Shown piece after piece: positions 25,142 through 34,275 of a stretch of DNA of 64,000 nucleotides. The stretch is from Denitrovibrio acetiphilus DSM 12809. Its GTDB lineage: Bacteria; Chrysiogenota; Deferribacteres; Deferribacterales; Geovibrionaceae. The translations under genes were made by a program, and so were the position numbers. The stretch spans positions 1,364,001-1,428,000 of the forward strand of contig NC_013943.1 of the NCBI RefSeq assembly GCF_000025725.1, read 5' to 3'. Under the pieces are notes generated by a model. It saw only the letters and a list, made by a program, of their open reading frames with translations. It had not been told where the DNA came from and searched no databases. The stretch's first letter is position 1. Every line of letters starts with the position of its first letter.

Positions 25142-28100
25142 ATGGCTGGAATCAAAATCGCTGACGTAGCTAAGAAGCTCGGAAGCAACGAAGAAGAAAC
25201 TAAACAAAAAATAACTAATGGCGGATTCAAAATTGCGGACGATAATACCGTTGGCGATGAAGCTGTTAAAGCTCTCGGAATAGACCCTCAGCATCTTAGG
25301 CTTGACAGAAGACAGGAAATGCTTAAAAAGGCTATGGAGAGACATAAAAGACACCCCCGGTCAAGAGAAGTTAAAGTTGGCTCCGGTGATGAGCCTTCTG
25401 CGCCTAAAAAGATTTCTAAGCAGGAACTTATGGACAGGAAGAAAAAACTGGAAAATACCATCCGTAAAGTAGATGAACACAGAGAAACTATGAAGGACGA
25501 GCAGATGAATGATACTCCGTCGCCAGCTGTGGAAAAATCTTCTGCCCCTGAAAAAACTGAAACTGTGAAACAGGAGACTGTAAAAACGGCAGCTCAGCAA
25601 TCTGAAACGGCTGAGTCTTCTGCTAAGACTGAAACAAAAGAAACTGTTACTCCTCAAACGCAAACAGAACAAAAGCAGGAAGTGAGACCAAAACCTCAAC
25701 AACCGGCAGGAGAAAGACGTCCGCAGGGTGACAGAGATAACCGTCCTCAGGGTGACAGACCTGCTTATAATAGAGACAACCGTCCTCAAGGCGACAGACC
25801 TCCGTATAACAGAGACAACCGTCAACAAGGTGACAGACCTCCGTATAACAGAGATAACCGCACACAAGGCGACAGACCTCCGTACAATAGAGACAACCGT
25901 CCTCAAGGTGACAGACCTCCGTACAATAGAGACAACCGCACACAAGGTGACAGACCTCCGTATAACAGAGATAACCGCACACAAGGCGACAGACCTCCGT
26001 ATAACAGAGATAACCGTCAACAAGGTGACAGACCTCCGTACAACAGAGATAACCGCACACAAGGTGACAGACCTCCGTATAACAGAGATAACCGCACACA
26101 AGGCGACAGACCTCCGTATAACAGAGATAACCGCACACAAGGTGACAGACCTCCGTACAACAGAGATAACCACACACAAGGCGACAGACCTCCGTATAGA
26201 CCTCAGGGTGACAGACCGTCGAGACCAAAACCAGGTTTAGATGAAGGCGGAGCACTGGCTCCTGAGAAGAAGAAAGTTCTTAAAGATAAACCTAAAGCAG
26301 CACCGGTTGAGGCTAAAAAAGTTAAAGCTCCGGTACAAAAGAAAGAAAAAAATATCCACAAGGGTATGGATGAAGGTATTGAATTGTTCGAACTTGAACG
26401 TGAGATACTACAGTCTGATACTCAAACTGATGTGGCAGCAGAATATAAAGAGATACCTGTAGAGACTGAAGTTAAGAAAGTTGTCGAAAAGAAACCTCAA
26501 TATGACAACAGAAGACGTGGCGGCAGAAAGCAGAAGGGGAAAAGAAGAGAAGAGAAACCGGAACCAATTATTATCAGACCTTCCAGCGTCGTTGTTGGTG
26601 AAAATATCGTCGTTTCCGAGCTTGCAAAACTTATGGGTGTCAAAGCGACTGAGCTGATCAAAAAGCTCATGCTCATGGGTGTTATGGCGAGTGTGAATCA
26701 GGCTATTGATGCTGATACAGCTGTTTTACTTGGCGGAGAATACGGGATTGAAGTTAAAGTCAAATTCCTCACAGAAGATGACCTTATTCCTGTTCATGAT
26801 GACAAAGAAGAAGAGCTTACTTCGAGACCGCCGATAGTTACCGTTATGGGACACGTTGACCACGGTAAGACATCACTCCTCGACCGCATAAGACAAACAG
26901 CGGTGGCAGAAGGTGAAGCCGGTGGTATCACACAGCACATCGGTGCTTATGAAGTTAAAATGGAAAAAGGGACAATAACATTTCTCGATACACCAGGTCA
27001 CGAGGCGTTCACAACACTTCGTGCCAGAGGTGCCAGTGTTACTGACGTTGTAATACTGGTGGTTGCTGCGGACGATGGCGTTATGCCTCAGACAAAAGAG
27101 GCTATCGACCATGCTAAAGCTGCCGGTGTTAAACTTATTGTTGCTATTAACAAAATAGATAAAGAAAATGCCAACCCTGACATGGTTAGAAACCAGCTTG
27201 CCGAACACGGGGTTATCTCTGAGGACTGGGGCGGTGATTATCAGTTCCAGGAGATATCAGCGAAGGCAAATCTTCATATAGAAGACCTTCTGGAAAGAGT
27301 TTTGCTTGAAGCGGAGCTGCTGGAGCTTAAGGGTAATCCTACAGCACTTGCAGAAGGTATCGTCATAGAATCCAAGCTGGACAAGCAGAAGGGTGCTGTT
27401 GCTACAGTGCTTATAAACAGAGGTACACTGAATAAAGGTGATAACTTTGTTGTTGGTACTGAATTTGGTAAAGTCAGAGCGATGTTTAACTACAAAGGGG
27501 CATCCATAAAAGAAGCCGGTCTTTCTGTACCTGTTGAAATAATGGGATTTTCCGGTGTGCCGCAGTCTGGAGACAGATTCGTTGTTACACCTGATGAGAA
27601 AACAGCAAGACAGGTCGCAGACCTCCGCAGCGATGAAGCCCGTAAGAAGAATTTTGCAGAAAAATCAGCAGTGAGCCTTGCAGATCTTTTCAATAAGATC
27701 AAAGAGGGTGAACTGAAAGAGCTTAACATTGTGCTTAAGGCCGATGTTCAGGGATCGCTCGAAGCTCTGAAGTCTTCTCTGATAAAACTCTCCAACCCTG
27801 AGGTTAAGATCAATATAATCTCAAACGGTGTGGGTGGTATATCCGAAAATGACGTTATTCTTGCATCTGCCTCTAATGCTGTTGTTATAGGTTTTAATGT
27901 TCGTCCAGGTGTTCAGGCGAGGGTGAAAGCAGAACAGGAAGGTATCGAACTGAACCTTTACTCTGTAATCTATCAGGCGATAGACGATGTTAAACAGGCG
28001 ATGGAAGGTATGCTTGACCCATCCAGTCGTGAGGAAGTTATCGGGCGTGCGGAAATACGTCAGATATTCTCTGTGCCGAAGATTGGCAAGATTGCCGGTT

Positions 28101-28393
28101 CTTACGTTACAGATGGTAAAGTACAGCGAAATGCACACGTTAGGGTTGTAAGAAACTCTATTGTAATATATGATGGCGTCCTTTCGTCTCTGAAGAGATT
28201 TACAGATGACGTTAAAGAAGTTGCAACCGGATATGAGTGCGGTATCGGTATAGACAAATACAACGACCTTAAAGACGGTGATTCATTTGAATTCTACGTT
28301 ATGGTAGAAGAAAAACGTACGCTTGAAGATGTCCGTAAAGATGCAGAAAAGAAAGAAAAGGCCGAAGCTGCTGAAGCAGAAGCCGGAGAATAA
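25142..28393 (+). CDS. infB: Translation initiation factor IF-2
   Basis: GTPase that brings fMet-tRNA to the 30S subunit. In order: IF2_N domain (1-50), a long low-complexity linker with a Lys/Glu-rich part and the 13-residue repeat tract (about residues 200-360), a second IF2_N (about 478-540), the G domain with GHVDHGKTSLLD (from residue 570), DTPGHEAF and NKID, and the C-terminal tRNA-binding domains. At 1083 residues it is longer than E. coli IF-2 (890) because of the linker. ATG at 25142 has GGGGTG 6 bp upstream; GTG at 25133 is less likely. Confidence 0.96.
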   Translation: MAGIKIADVAKKLGSNEEETKQKITNGGFKIADDNTVGDEAVKALGIDPQHLRLDRRQEMLKKAMERHKRHPRSREVKVGSGDEPSAPKKISKQELMDRKKKLENTIRKVDEHRETMKDEQMNDTPSPAVEKSSAPEKTETVKQETVKTAAQQSETAESSAKTETKETVTPQTQTEQKQEVRPKPQQPAGERRPQGDRDNRPQGDRPAYNRDNRPQGDRPPYNRDNRQQGDRPPYNRDNRTQGDRPPYNRDNRPQGDRPPYNRDNRTQGDRPPYNRDNRTQGDRPPYNRDNRQQGDRPPYNRDNRTQGDRPPYNRDNRTQGDRPPYNRDNRTQGDRPPYNRDNHTQGDRPPYRPQGDRPSRPKPGLDEGGALAPEKKKVLKDKPKAAPVEAKKVKAPVQKKEKNIHKGMDEGIELFELEREILQSDTQTDVAAEYKEIPVETEVKKVVEKKPQYDNRRRGGRKQKGKRREEKPEPIIIRPSSVVVGENIVVSELAKLMGVKATELIKKLMLMGVMASVNQAIDADTAVLLGGEYGIEVKVKFLTEDDLIPVHDDKEEELTSRPPIVTVMGHVDHGKTSLLDRIRQTAVAEGEAGGITQHIGAYEVKMEKGTITFLDTPGHEAFTTLRARGASVTDVVILVVAADDGVMPQTKEAIDHAKAAGVKLIVAINKIDKENANPDMVRNQLAEHGVISEDWGGDYQFQEISAKANLHIEDLLERVLLEAELLELKGNPTALAEGIVIESKLDKQKGAVATVLINRGTLNKGDNFVVGTEFGKVRAMFNYKGASIKEAGLSVPVEIMGFSGVPQSGDRFVVTPDEKTARQVADLRSDEARKKNFAEKSAVSLADLFNKIKEGELKELNIVLKADVQGSLEALKSSLIKLSNPEVKINIISNGVGGISENDVILASASNAVVIGFNVRPGVQARVKAEQEGIELNLYSVIYQAIDDVKQAMEGMLDPSSREEVIGRAEIRQIFSVPKIGKIAGSYVTDGKVQRNAHVRVVRNSIVIYDGVLSSLKRFTDDVKEVATGYECGIGIDKYNDLKDGDSFEFYVMVEEKRTLEDVRKDAEKKEKAEAAEAEAGE
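25745..26200 (+). repeat. 39-bp tandem repeat inside infB (13-residue protein repeat)
   Basis: Eleven complete 39-bp units from 25745 to 26173 plus a partial twelfth encode xQGDRPPYNRDNR, where x is P, Q or T (the first unit has PAY in place of PPY and the eleventh ends in H). Units differ mainly at synonymous positions (gac/gat, cgt/cgc, tataac/tacaat) and in the x codon. The period is an exact multiple of three, so unit gain or loss keeps the frame. The tract is rich in Arg, Asp, Asn, Gly and Pro and is expected to be disordered. Confidence 0.95.
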
Positions 28394-28432
28394 TCCCAGC
28401 GGGATTGAAATAATCATTAGTCGATGAAGTTT

Positions 28433-28475
28433 GAAGGGTCTGAAGCAGAAAGTAATTGATAGTTTCAGATCCTTC
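28433..28475. promoter_or_regulatory. Long hairpin between infB and rbfA
   Basis: GAAGGGTCTGAA (28433-28444) pairs over 12 bp, with one G-U pair, with TTCAGATCCTTC (28464-28475) across a 19-nt loop. There is no T-run, so it is not an obvious terminator; an RNA processing or stabilising structure is possible. The surrounding 182-bp gap has no convincing gene. Confidence 0.5.
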
Positions 28476-28575
28476 ATATAAACTCCATATGGCTTTAATA
28501 TAATTGACCGTTGTGGCGGTTTCGTCTTCTAGGACGTTGCTGCGCTTCTGGACATAGATCAGGAGATTTTGTAAA

Positions 28576-28908
28576 TTGAGAGACAGAAGAGTCGGGGAGC
28601 TTTTACGCTCTGAAATAATGGACGTTATTATCAAAGAGGTTAACGACCCCAAGATCAAGGATGTTGTTCTTACAAAAATTGATGTAACAAAAGATCTCTC
28701 AATAGCAAAAGTCTATTTCAGCACTTATAACAAAAGTGCTAAAGAAGGCATTGAGCGTGGGCTAAACAGATCCGCAGGGTTTATCAGACACTGCATTCTG
28801 AAAGGACTCAGGCTTAAAAAAGTGCCTACCCTCCGTTTTATCTATGACGATTCAGGAGATTACGGCCAGAAGATTGATGGTCTTTTAAAAGACATCACCT
28901 CAGAGTAG
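28576..28908 (+). CDS. rbfA: Ribosome-binding factor A
   Basis: Cold-shock 30S maturation factor with a KH-like fold. The 110-residue protein begins MRDRRVGELLRSEIMDVI and continues with DPKIKDVVLTKIDVTKDLSIAKVYFS, close to the RbfA consensus. Start TTG at 28576 with AGGAG 10 bp upstream. It lies two bases before truB, as in many genomes. Confidence 0.9.
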   Translation: MRDRRVGELLRSEIMDVIIKEVNDPKIKDVVLTKIDVTKDLSIAKVYFSTYNKSAKEGIERGLNRSAGFIRHCILKGLRLKKVPTLRFIYDDSGDYGQKIDGLLKDITSE

Positions 28909-28910
28909 TA

Positions 28911-29804
28911 ATGAATGGCGTATTAAATATTTACAAAGAAAAAGACATGACATCCTTTGATGTTGTGAAAGCTGTCAGGCGCATTACAGGCGTGAAGAAG
29001 TGCGGTCATCTCGGCACACTTGACCCCATGGCAGAAGGTGTTTTACCTGTCTGTGTGGGATACGCAACAAAGCTCGTTGACTATATGATGGCTGCCGATA
29101 AAGAATACGTAGCACAGTTCAAACTTGGCTGCAGTACAGACAGCTATGACTCAACCGGCAATGTGCTTGAAAAATGTGAAGATATAAAACCGGACTATGA
29201 AGAGGTTGAGAAAGTGCTCAAATCTTTCGTAGGTGAGCCGGAGCTTACTATCCCTGCTTTTTCCGCTGTTAAAATTAACGGAAAGCGAGCCTATGAACTG
29301 GCTAGAAAGGGTGAAATAGAAGATGCCGGAAAGCGTGTTATGAAGATAAACGACATAACACTTATGGGGTATGAATACCCTGAAGGGATGTTTCGGATGT
29401 CCTGCTATAAAGGGACTTATGTCCGCAGTGTTATCCACGAAGCGGGGCTGATACTGGGAACATATGGCGTTATGAGCGGACTCATAAGAACTGTCAGCGG
29501 TAATTTTGATCATAAAACCGCATATAAGCTTGGCGAGCTGGAAGAGCTGAAAGATAAAGGTGAGCTTGCGGGGGCTTTTACTTCTGTGGTGGACGCCACA
29601 GGGTGGGGGACAGCGGTTGTTCACAGAGATGCTGTCAGGCTTGTACAGAATGGTGTTTCAATAAAGAGACACAATTACGTTAAACTTCCTGATGGTGAAA
29701 GTGATATGTATTTCATGGCGACACCTGAAGGGGAACTGCTTGCATTTGCAGAGTATGCTGTCGGTGATACATCACCGCTAAGGATAATAAAACTGCTCAA
29801 ATGA
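28911..29804 (+). CDS. truB: tRNA pseudouridine(55) synthase TruB
   Basis: Makes pseudouridine 55 in the T-loop of tRNAs. The catalytic motif GHLGTLDPMAEGVLPV (Asp in TLDP) lies at about residues 35-50, and KGTYVRSVIHEAG is the second family motif. 297 residues with a C-terminal PUA-like segment. Starts two bases after the rbfA stop. Confidence 0.94.
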   Translation: MNGVLNIYKEKDMTSFDVVKAVRRITGVKKCGHLGTLDPMAEGVLPVCVGYATKLVDYMMAADKEYVAQFKLGCSTDSYDSTGNVLEKCEDIKPDYEEVEKVLKSFVGEPELTIPAFSAVKINGKRAYELARKGEIEDAGKRVMKINDITLMGYEYPEGMFRMSCYKGTYVRSVIHEAGLILGTYGVMSGLIRTVSGNFDHKTAYKLGELEELKDKGELAGAFTSVVDATGWGTAVVHRDAVRLVQNGVSIKRHNYVKLPDGESDMYFMATPEGELLAFAEYAVGDTSPLRIIKLLK

Positions 29805-29875
29805 GCATTTTGTAACTGTTAAATTGGCGATTATGGGCTGTGTAAGGCAAAGTCTGGATTATAAATTCACACAAA

Positions 29876-29904
29876 TTGTCTGACAGCTTAAAGAAATATA
29901 TTTT
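29876..29904 (+). promoter_or_regulatory. Candidate promoter for rpsO
   Basis: TTGTCT (29876-29881), 17-bp spacer, TATTTT (29899-29904), 26 bp upstream of the rpsO start. This fits the common separate promoter of rpsO-pnp, but the elements are only partial matches. Confidence 0.4.
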
Positions 29905-29930
29905 TAAGAATACCTAGGAGGTAACACAAA

Positions 29931-30200
29931 ATGGTAATGACAAAGGAACGCAAAGAGGAGATTATCGCTACTCACAAAACACACGAGTCCGACACAGGAT
30001 CTCCTGAAGTACAGGTTGCACTTCTTTCAGAAAGAATCAGCTACCTTACAGACCACTTCAAAACTAACCCGAAGGATCACCACTCAAGACGTGGACTTCT
30101 CCTTCTCGTTAGCCAGCGTAGAAAGCTTCTCGACTACGTTAAGAAGAAAGACTACATGAGATATAAAAGACTGATCGACACCCTCGGTATAAGGAAGTAA
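29931..30200 (+). CDS. rpsO: 30S ribosomal protein S15
   Basis: Primary 16S rRNA-binding ribosomal protein. The 89-residue sequence is typical: [19 protein letters not shown], then [19 protein letters not shown] and [18 protein letters not shown] (29916-29921) lies 9 bp before ATG 29931; the second ATG at 29937 is also possible and matches the usual MT-start. pnp follows after 8 bp. Confidence 0.96.
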   Translation: MVMTKERKEEIIATHKTHESDTGSPEVQVALLSERISYLTDHFKTNPKDHHSRRGLLLLVSQRRKLLDYVKKKDYMRYKRLIDTLGIRK

Positions 30201-30208
30201 TTTTAAAC

Positions 30209-32344
30209 ATGGAAAAAAATATTCACGAATTCCCTATAACCCTTAGCGAAGATTCTGCTGAGATGATCTTCGAGACAGGATGGAAAGCTAAGCAGGCTAA
30301 CGGAAGCATTTGGATGAAACAGGGTGGAACAGTTGTCCTCGTTACGGCTGCTGGTAAAAAAACAGCATCTGAAAATCAGGGATTTTTCCCCCTTACTGTT
30401 AACTATATAGAGAAGTTTTATGCTGCTGGTAAAATCCCCGGAGGATTTTTCAAGCGTGAAGCTAAGCCTACTGACAACGAGACTCTTACATCAAGACTGA
30501 TAGACAGACCTCTGCGTCCTATGTTCCCTGACGGTTTCAGAAATGAGACTCAGGTCATCGCTCACGTTGTATCATATGACGGTGTAAACTCACCCGATAT
30601 GCTTGCTATGAACGGTGCTTCTGCTGCCCTCATGATATCTGACATCCCATTCAACGGTCCTATTGCCGGTGTAAGAGTTGGTCGTCTCGATGGCAAGCTC
30701 ATCATTAACCCGCCTGCGGACAGACTGGAAGAGCTTGACATGAACATTATTCTTGCTGGTACAGACGATGCGATCGTTATGGTTGAGGCAGGAATGAGCG
30801 TAGTAAGCGAAGCTGAAGTTATTGAAGCACTCCAATTCGGTCACGACAACATCAAAAAACTTGTTGCAAAACAAAATGAGATGGTTGCTGCGCTCGGAAA
30901 AGAAAAATTCGAATACACAAGTTTCTGTGTAGCCGATGAACTCGTTGATGAAGCCATGGCTGAACTTTCCGATAAACTGAAAGAAGCTCTTGTTATTCCA
31001 GCTAAACTTGAAAAGTACGAAGCACTTGACAAAATAGGCGAGGAATACCTCGAAGCTATGAAAGAGAAACTTGGCGAAGATGATTTCGACGCTGAGCTTT
31101 ATAAAAATATCTATCACGAAGTTGAAAAGAAAGCTTTCAGAGACTTTACTATAGACACTAAAACAAGAATTGACGGACGTTCATACACTGACATCCGTGA
31201 TATCGATATTGAAACAAGGCTGCTCCCCATGGCTCACGGTTCCGGTCTCTTTACAAGAGGGGAAACTCAGGCTCTGGTTGTTGCTACACTTGGTACAAAG
31301 ACCGATACTCAGATACTTGACACTATTTACGGTGACGGTAAAAAGCGTTTCATGCTTCACTACAACTTCCCTCCATTCTGTGTGGGTGAGGTTGGTTTCC
31401 TCAGAGGTCCCGGTCGTCGTGAAATTGGTCACGGTGCTCTTGCTGAAAGATCTCTGGCACAGGTTTTGCCTGATGCTGATGACTTCCCGTATACAATCAG
31501 AATAGTTTCAGAGGTTCTTGAGTCTAACGGTTCATCCTCTATGGCTACTGTTTGCGGCGGCTGTCTTGCTCTTATGGATGCTGGTGTGCCTATCAAATCC
31601 CCTGTTGCAGGCGTTGCTATGGGGCTTATCTACGAAGGTGCAGACAGATTTGCTGTTCTTTCCGACATCCTCGGTACAGAAGACCACCTCGGCGATATGG
31701 ACTTTAAAGTTACTGGTACTAAAGACGGTATTACTGCACTTCAGATGGATATCAAAATCGAAGGTCTTTCTCAGGAACTCCTTGAGACTGCTCTTGGTCA
31801 GGCTAAAGAGGCCCGTATGTATATCCTTGGCAAGATGACAGATCATATGCCTGTTCCTAACGAGGAACTCGCTCCTACAGCTCCTAGATACGTTACTATG
31901 AAGATCAACCCAGAGAAGATCGGAATGGTTATCGGACCTGGCGGAAAAATGATTAAATCTATCATAGAAGAATCAGGTGCAGCTATCGACATAGATGATA
32001 CAGGCACAATAAACATCTTCGCTGCTGACAAAGCTTCCATCGAGATAGCTGTCCGCAGAGTAAATGAGATCGTTGCTGAAGTTGAAGACGGAGCTGTCTA
32101 TGATGCTACTGTTAAAAAGATGATGGAATACGGTGCATTCGTTGAACTCATCCCCGGACAGGAAGCACTGCTGCACGTTTCTCAGTATAGCCATGAGCGC
32201 ATAAACTCTATCGCTGACTACCTTAATGTCGGTGATAAAGTTCAGGTTAAGGTTGTGGGCAAAGACCCTAACGGAAGGTTTAAACTTTCCAGAAAGGTTC
32301 TTCTCGAAAGACCTAAAAAAGAAGAAGAGAAAGACGGCGAATAG
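30209..32344 (+). CDS. pnp: Polyribonucleotide nucleotidyltransferase (PNPase)
   Basis: Trimeric phosphorolytic 3'-5' exoribonuclease of the degradosome. Two RNase PH-like domains (1-220 and about 305-540) surround a helical domain; a KH domain with VIGPGGKMIKSI begins at about residue 572 and an S1 domain (VKKMMEYGAFVELIPG) at about 628. Length 711. rpsO-pnp order is conserved. A terminator follows. Confidence 0.96.
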   Translation: MEKNIHEFPITLSEDSAEMIFETGWKAKQANGSIWMKQGGTVVLVTAAGKKTASENQGFFPLTVNYIEKFYAAGKIPGGFFKREAKPTDNETLTSRLIDRPLRPMFPDGFRNETQVIAHVVSYDGVNSPDMLAMNGASAALMISDIPFNGPIAGVRVGRLDGKLIINPPADRLEELDMNIILAGTDDAIVMVEAGMSVVSEAEVIEALQFGHDNIKKLVAKQNEMVAALGKEKFEYTSFCVADELVDEAMAELSDKLKEALVIPAKLEKYEALDKIGEEYLEAMKEKLGEDDFDAELYKNIYHEVEKKAFRDFTIDTKTRIDGRSYTDIRDIDIETRLLPMAHGSGLFTRGETQALVVATLGTKTDTQILDTIYGDGKKRFMLHYNFPPFCVGEVGFLRGPGRREIGHGALAERSLAQVLPDADDFPYTIRIVSEVLESNGSSSMATVCGGCLALMDAGVPIKSPVAGVAMGLIYEGADRFAVLSDILGTEDHLGDMDFKVTGTKDGITALQMDIKIEGLSQELLETALGQAKEARMYILGKMTDHMPVPNEELAPTAPRYVTMKINPEKIGMVIGPGGKMIKSIIEESGAAIDIDDTGTINIFAADKASIEIAVRRVNEIVAEVEDGAVYDATVKKMMEYGAFVELIPGQEALLHVSQYSHERINSIADYLNVGDKVQVKVVGKDPNGRFKLSRKVLLERPKKEEEKDGE

Positions 32345-32369
32345 TCTTTCCTTTCGATATAGTTCTAAG

Positions 32370-32404
32370 AGGGCGCAGGTTTTAATATCTGTGCCCTTTT
32401 TTTG
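32370..32404 (+). terminator. Rho-independent terminator after pnp
   Basis: AGGGCGCAG (32370-32378) pairs with CTGTGCCCT (32389-32397), nine bp with one G-U, across a 10-nt AU-rich loop and is followed by eight T residues. It ends the rimP/nusA to pnp cluster. Confidence 0.85.
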
Positions 32405-32553
32405 TTTCCAGAATGCTTCTGCACTCTCAATCTCAGAGAGAGTTTCAGTTAGAATAGGTTGGCAGTGTTATTCCATCTTATCTTAAAAAACGCCTTCTTC
32501 TGATAAGGGGTGTAATCACAAGAAAACAAACAGGCAGTAAGTTTTCAATAACG

Positions 32554-32582
32554 TTGACCGCACTTTGATTCGCGTGTAGTAT
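32554..32582 (+). promoter_or_regulatory. Sigma-70 promoter for the M16 peptidase-dut operon
   Basis: TTGACC (32554-32559), 17-bp spacer, TAGTAT (32577-32582), 28 bp upstream of the chosen start. Good matches in both elements and ideal spacing in a gap that follows a terminator. Confidence 0.65.
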
Positions 32583-32610
32583 GCATTCTTAATTTTTATA
32601 AAGGTTGTAC

Positions 32611-33822
32611 ATGCGCAAAGTAATCAAAGCAAATAATATTCCTGTAATCTATGAGAGAGTTTCTGATGCATCAGGACTTTTTACAATGTCGGTTTATTTC
32701 AAAAGAGGCTCTGTTCAGGAACCGGATGCGCTGAACGGTATTTCACATCTTATAGAGCACATGGTGTTCCGCAAAACAAGAGACTATACATCCGAAGATA
32801 TCAGCAAACTGTCAGAGATGTATGGGGGATACCTGAACGCTTTCACATCGAAAGAGGTAACATGTTTTTATATAAAAGGATTCAGAGAAAATCTCGAGCT
32901 TTTTATAAAACTGCTGGCAAATATAAGCTTCTACCCTGAGTTCACGCAGGATGATTTTGATCAGGAAAAGCGCATTATAATAGATGAGATAAATTCAACA
33001 CTCGACAATCCTGAAGAGTTTCTGGGAGAAATTTCAGAAGAGAAATTCTTTGCCGGCTGTTCGCTTCAGAATCCGGTTTCGGGAACTGTGGAGAGTGTGA
33101 ACAGCATAACCATTGAAACACTGCAAAAATATTATAACGAAAATTATACGCCGGAGAACTGCGTAATAGCTGTTTGCGGAGATGTTGATCCGGACGATAC
33201 GATAAAGCTGATTTCAGATAATTTCCCGCAGTCAGGCGGTGAGGCGTTGAAAGTTGAAAACAGTATAGTTTACAATACATTCAGTCATGATACACAGTTT
33301 AAGTCAGAGCAGGTTTATGCACAGATGATGTACCCTGCATTTCAATACAGCGACGACCGCAGGTTTGCCCTTGGCGGTCTGGGGATGATACTTGGCGGTC
33401 TTATGAGTTCCCGTCTGTTTCAGGTTGTTCGGGAGAAACACGGTCTTTGTTACAACATAGAGTGTGAATCTGTCCTTTACAGCAACGGAGGCTATCTGGA
33501 CATATCATACTCATGCGCTCCGGAAAACAACGATAATGTCATGAAGCTTACCGGCAGAGAGATAGACAAACTTCTTACAAAAGGGATATCAGAAGAGGAG
33601 CTTGTTATGGTGAAAAATCAGCTCAAATTTTCTTATTATTCTAATTTTGAGTCTCTGGACAGCAGAGCTCAGATGAATTTTCGACATATTTTTCATTATG
33701 GAAAATTACTTGACGGAAATTTAATATTAGGACTGGTTGACTCTTTAAGTATTAAGAGTGTAAACTTAATAGCAGAAGATTTATTTAATAAGGAGTTCAG
33801 CCTGTGCAGACTACTACCGTAA
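32611..33822 (+). CDS. M16 family zinc metallopeptidase
   Basis: A 403-residue processing-peptidase-like protein with the inverted zinc motif HxxEH as HLIEH at residues 46-50 and the downstream [11 protein letters not shown] helix with its zinc Glu. The C-terminal half carries [25 protein letters not shown], a family signature. No signal peptide, so cytoplasmic. ATG 32611 has AAAGG 6 bp upstream; an earlier TTG at 32605 lacks spacing. pnp-M16-dut order is common in bacteria. Overlaps dut by 19 bp. Confidence 0.92.
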   Translation: MRKVIKANNIPVIYERVSDASGLFTMSVYFKRGSVQEPDALNGISHLIEHMVFRKTRDYTSEDISKLSEMYGGYLNAFTSKEVTCFYIKGFRENLELFIKLLANISFYPEFTQDDFDQEKRIIIDEINSTLDNPEEFLGEISEEKFFAGCSLQNPVSGTVESVNSITIETLQKYYNENYTPENCVIAVCGDVDPDDTIKLISDNFPQSGGEALKVENSIVYNTFSHDTQFKSEQVYAQMMYPAFQYSDDRRFALGGLGMILGGLMSSRLFQVVREKHGLCYNIECESVLYSNGGYLDISYSCAPENNDNVMKLTGREIDKLLTKGISEEELVMVKNQLKFSYYSNFESLDSRAQMNFRHIFHYGKLLDGNLILGLVDSLSIKSVNLIAEDLFNKEFSLCRLLP

Positions 33823-34238
33823 AGATTAAAGCAGAAGATAAAACACTGATACCAGAATATAAATCATCCCTGGCAGCCGGCGTTGACCTTATGGCGTCAG
33901 GCAGCGGTGAGATCCTTCCCGGAGAAACAGCACTTGTAAAAACTGGAATATCAATAGAGCTCGCCGAAGGCTTCGAGGCGCAGGTTCGCCCGCGAAGCGG
34001 ACTGGCTCTGAAGCAGGGTGTTACTGTTTTAAACAGTCCGGGAACAATAGATGCTGACTATAGAGGCGAAATTGGTGTTATACTTATAAATCACAGTAAG
34101 AATATTTTTCATTATGAGAAGGGGGATCGCATAGCACAGATGGTTATTGCGCCTGTTGTTCAGGCTGAGTTTGTGACTGTTGATGATCTTTCTGATACTG
34201 TGAGGGGTGCCGGAGGGTTCGGGCACACCGGAGTCTGA
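33804..34238 (+). CDS. dut: Deoxyuridine 5'-triphosphate nucleotidohydrolase
   Basis: Trimeric dUTPase that removes dUTP and supplies dUMP. Conserved motifs: [10 protein letters not shown] (I), [12 protein letters not shown] (II), [13 protein letters not shown] (III, catalytic Asp), GDRIAQMVI (IV) and the C-terminal [10 protein letters not shown] (V). 144 residues. Start GTG at 33804 with AAGGAG 8 bp upstream. Confidence 0.95.
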   Translation: MQTTTVKIKAEDKTLIPEYKSSLAAGVDLMASGSGEILPGETALVKTGISIELAEGFEAQVRPRSGLALKQGVTVLNSPGTIDADYRGEIGVILINHSKNIFHYEKGDRIAQMVIAPVVQAEFVTVDDLSDTVRGAGGFGHTGV

Positions 34239-34275
34239 TCATAAAAAACTAGAAAACTAAACAAGGTGAAAAGTT

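Noticed and set aside
25745-26200. CRISPR-like periodic repeats.
   Set aside because: There are no unique spacers; units are contiguous, in frame and encode a protein repeat within infB.
25647-26255. Long minus-strand and alternative plus-strand open frames across the infB repeat tract.
   Set aside because: They are created by the 39-bp period lacking stop codons in several frames; their products are only repeats of the repeat and have no start or ribosome site of their own.
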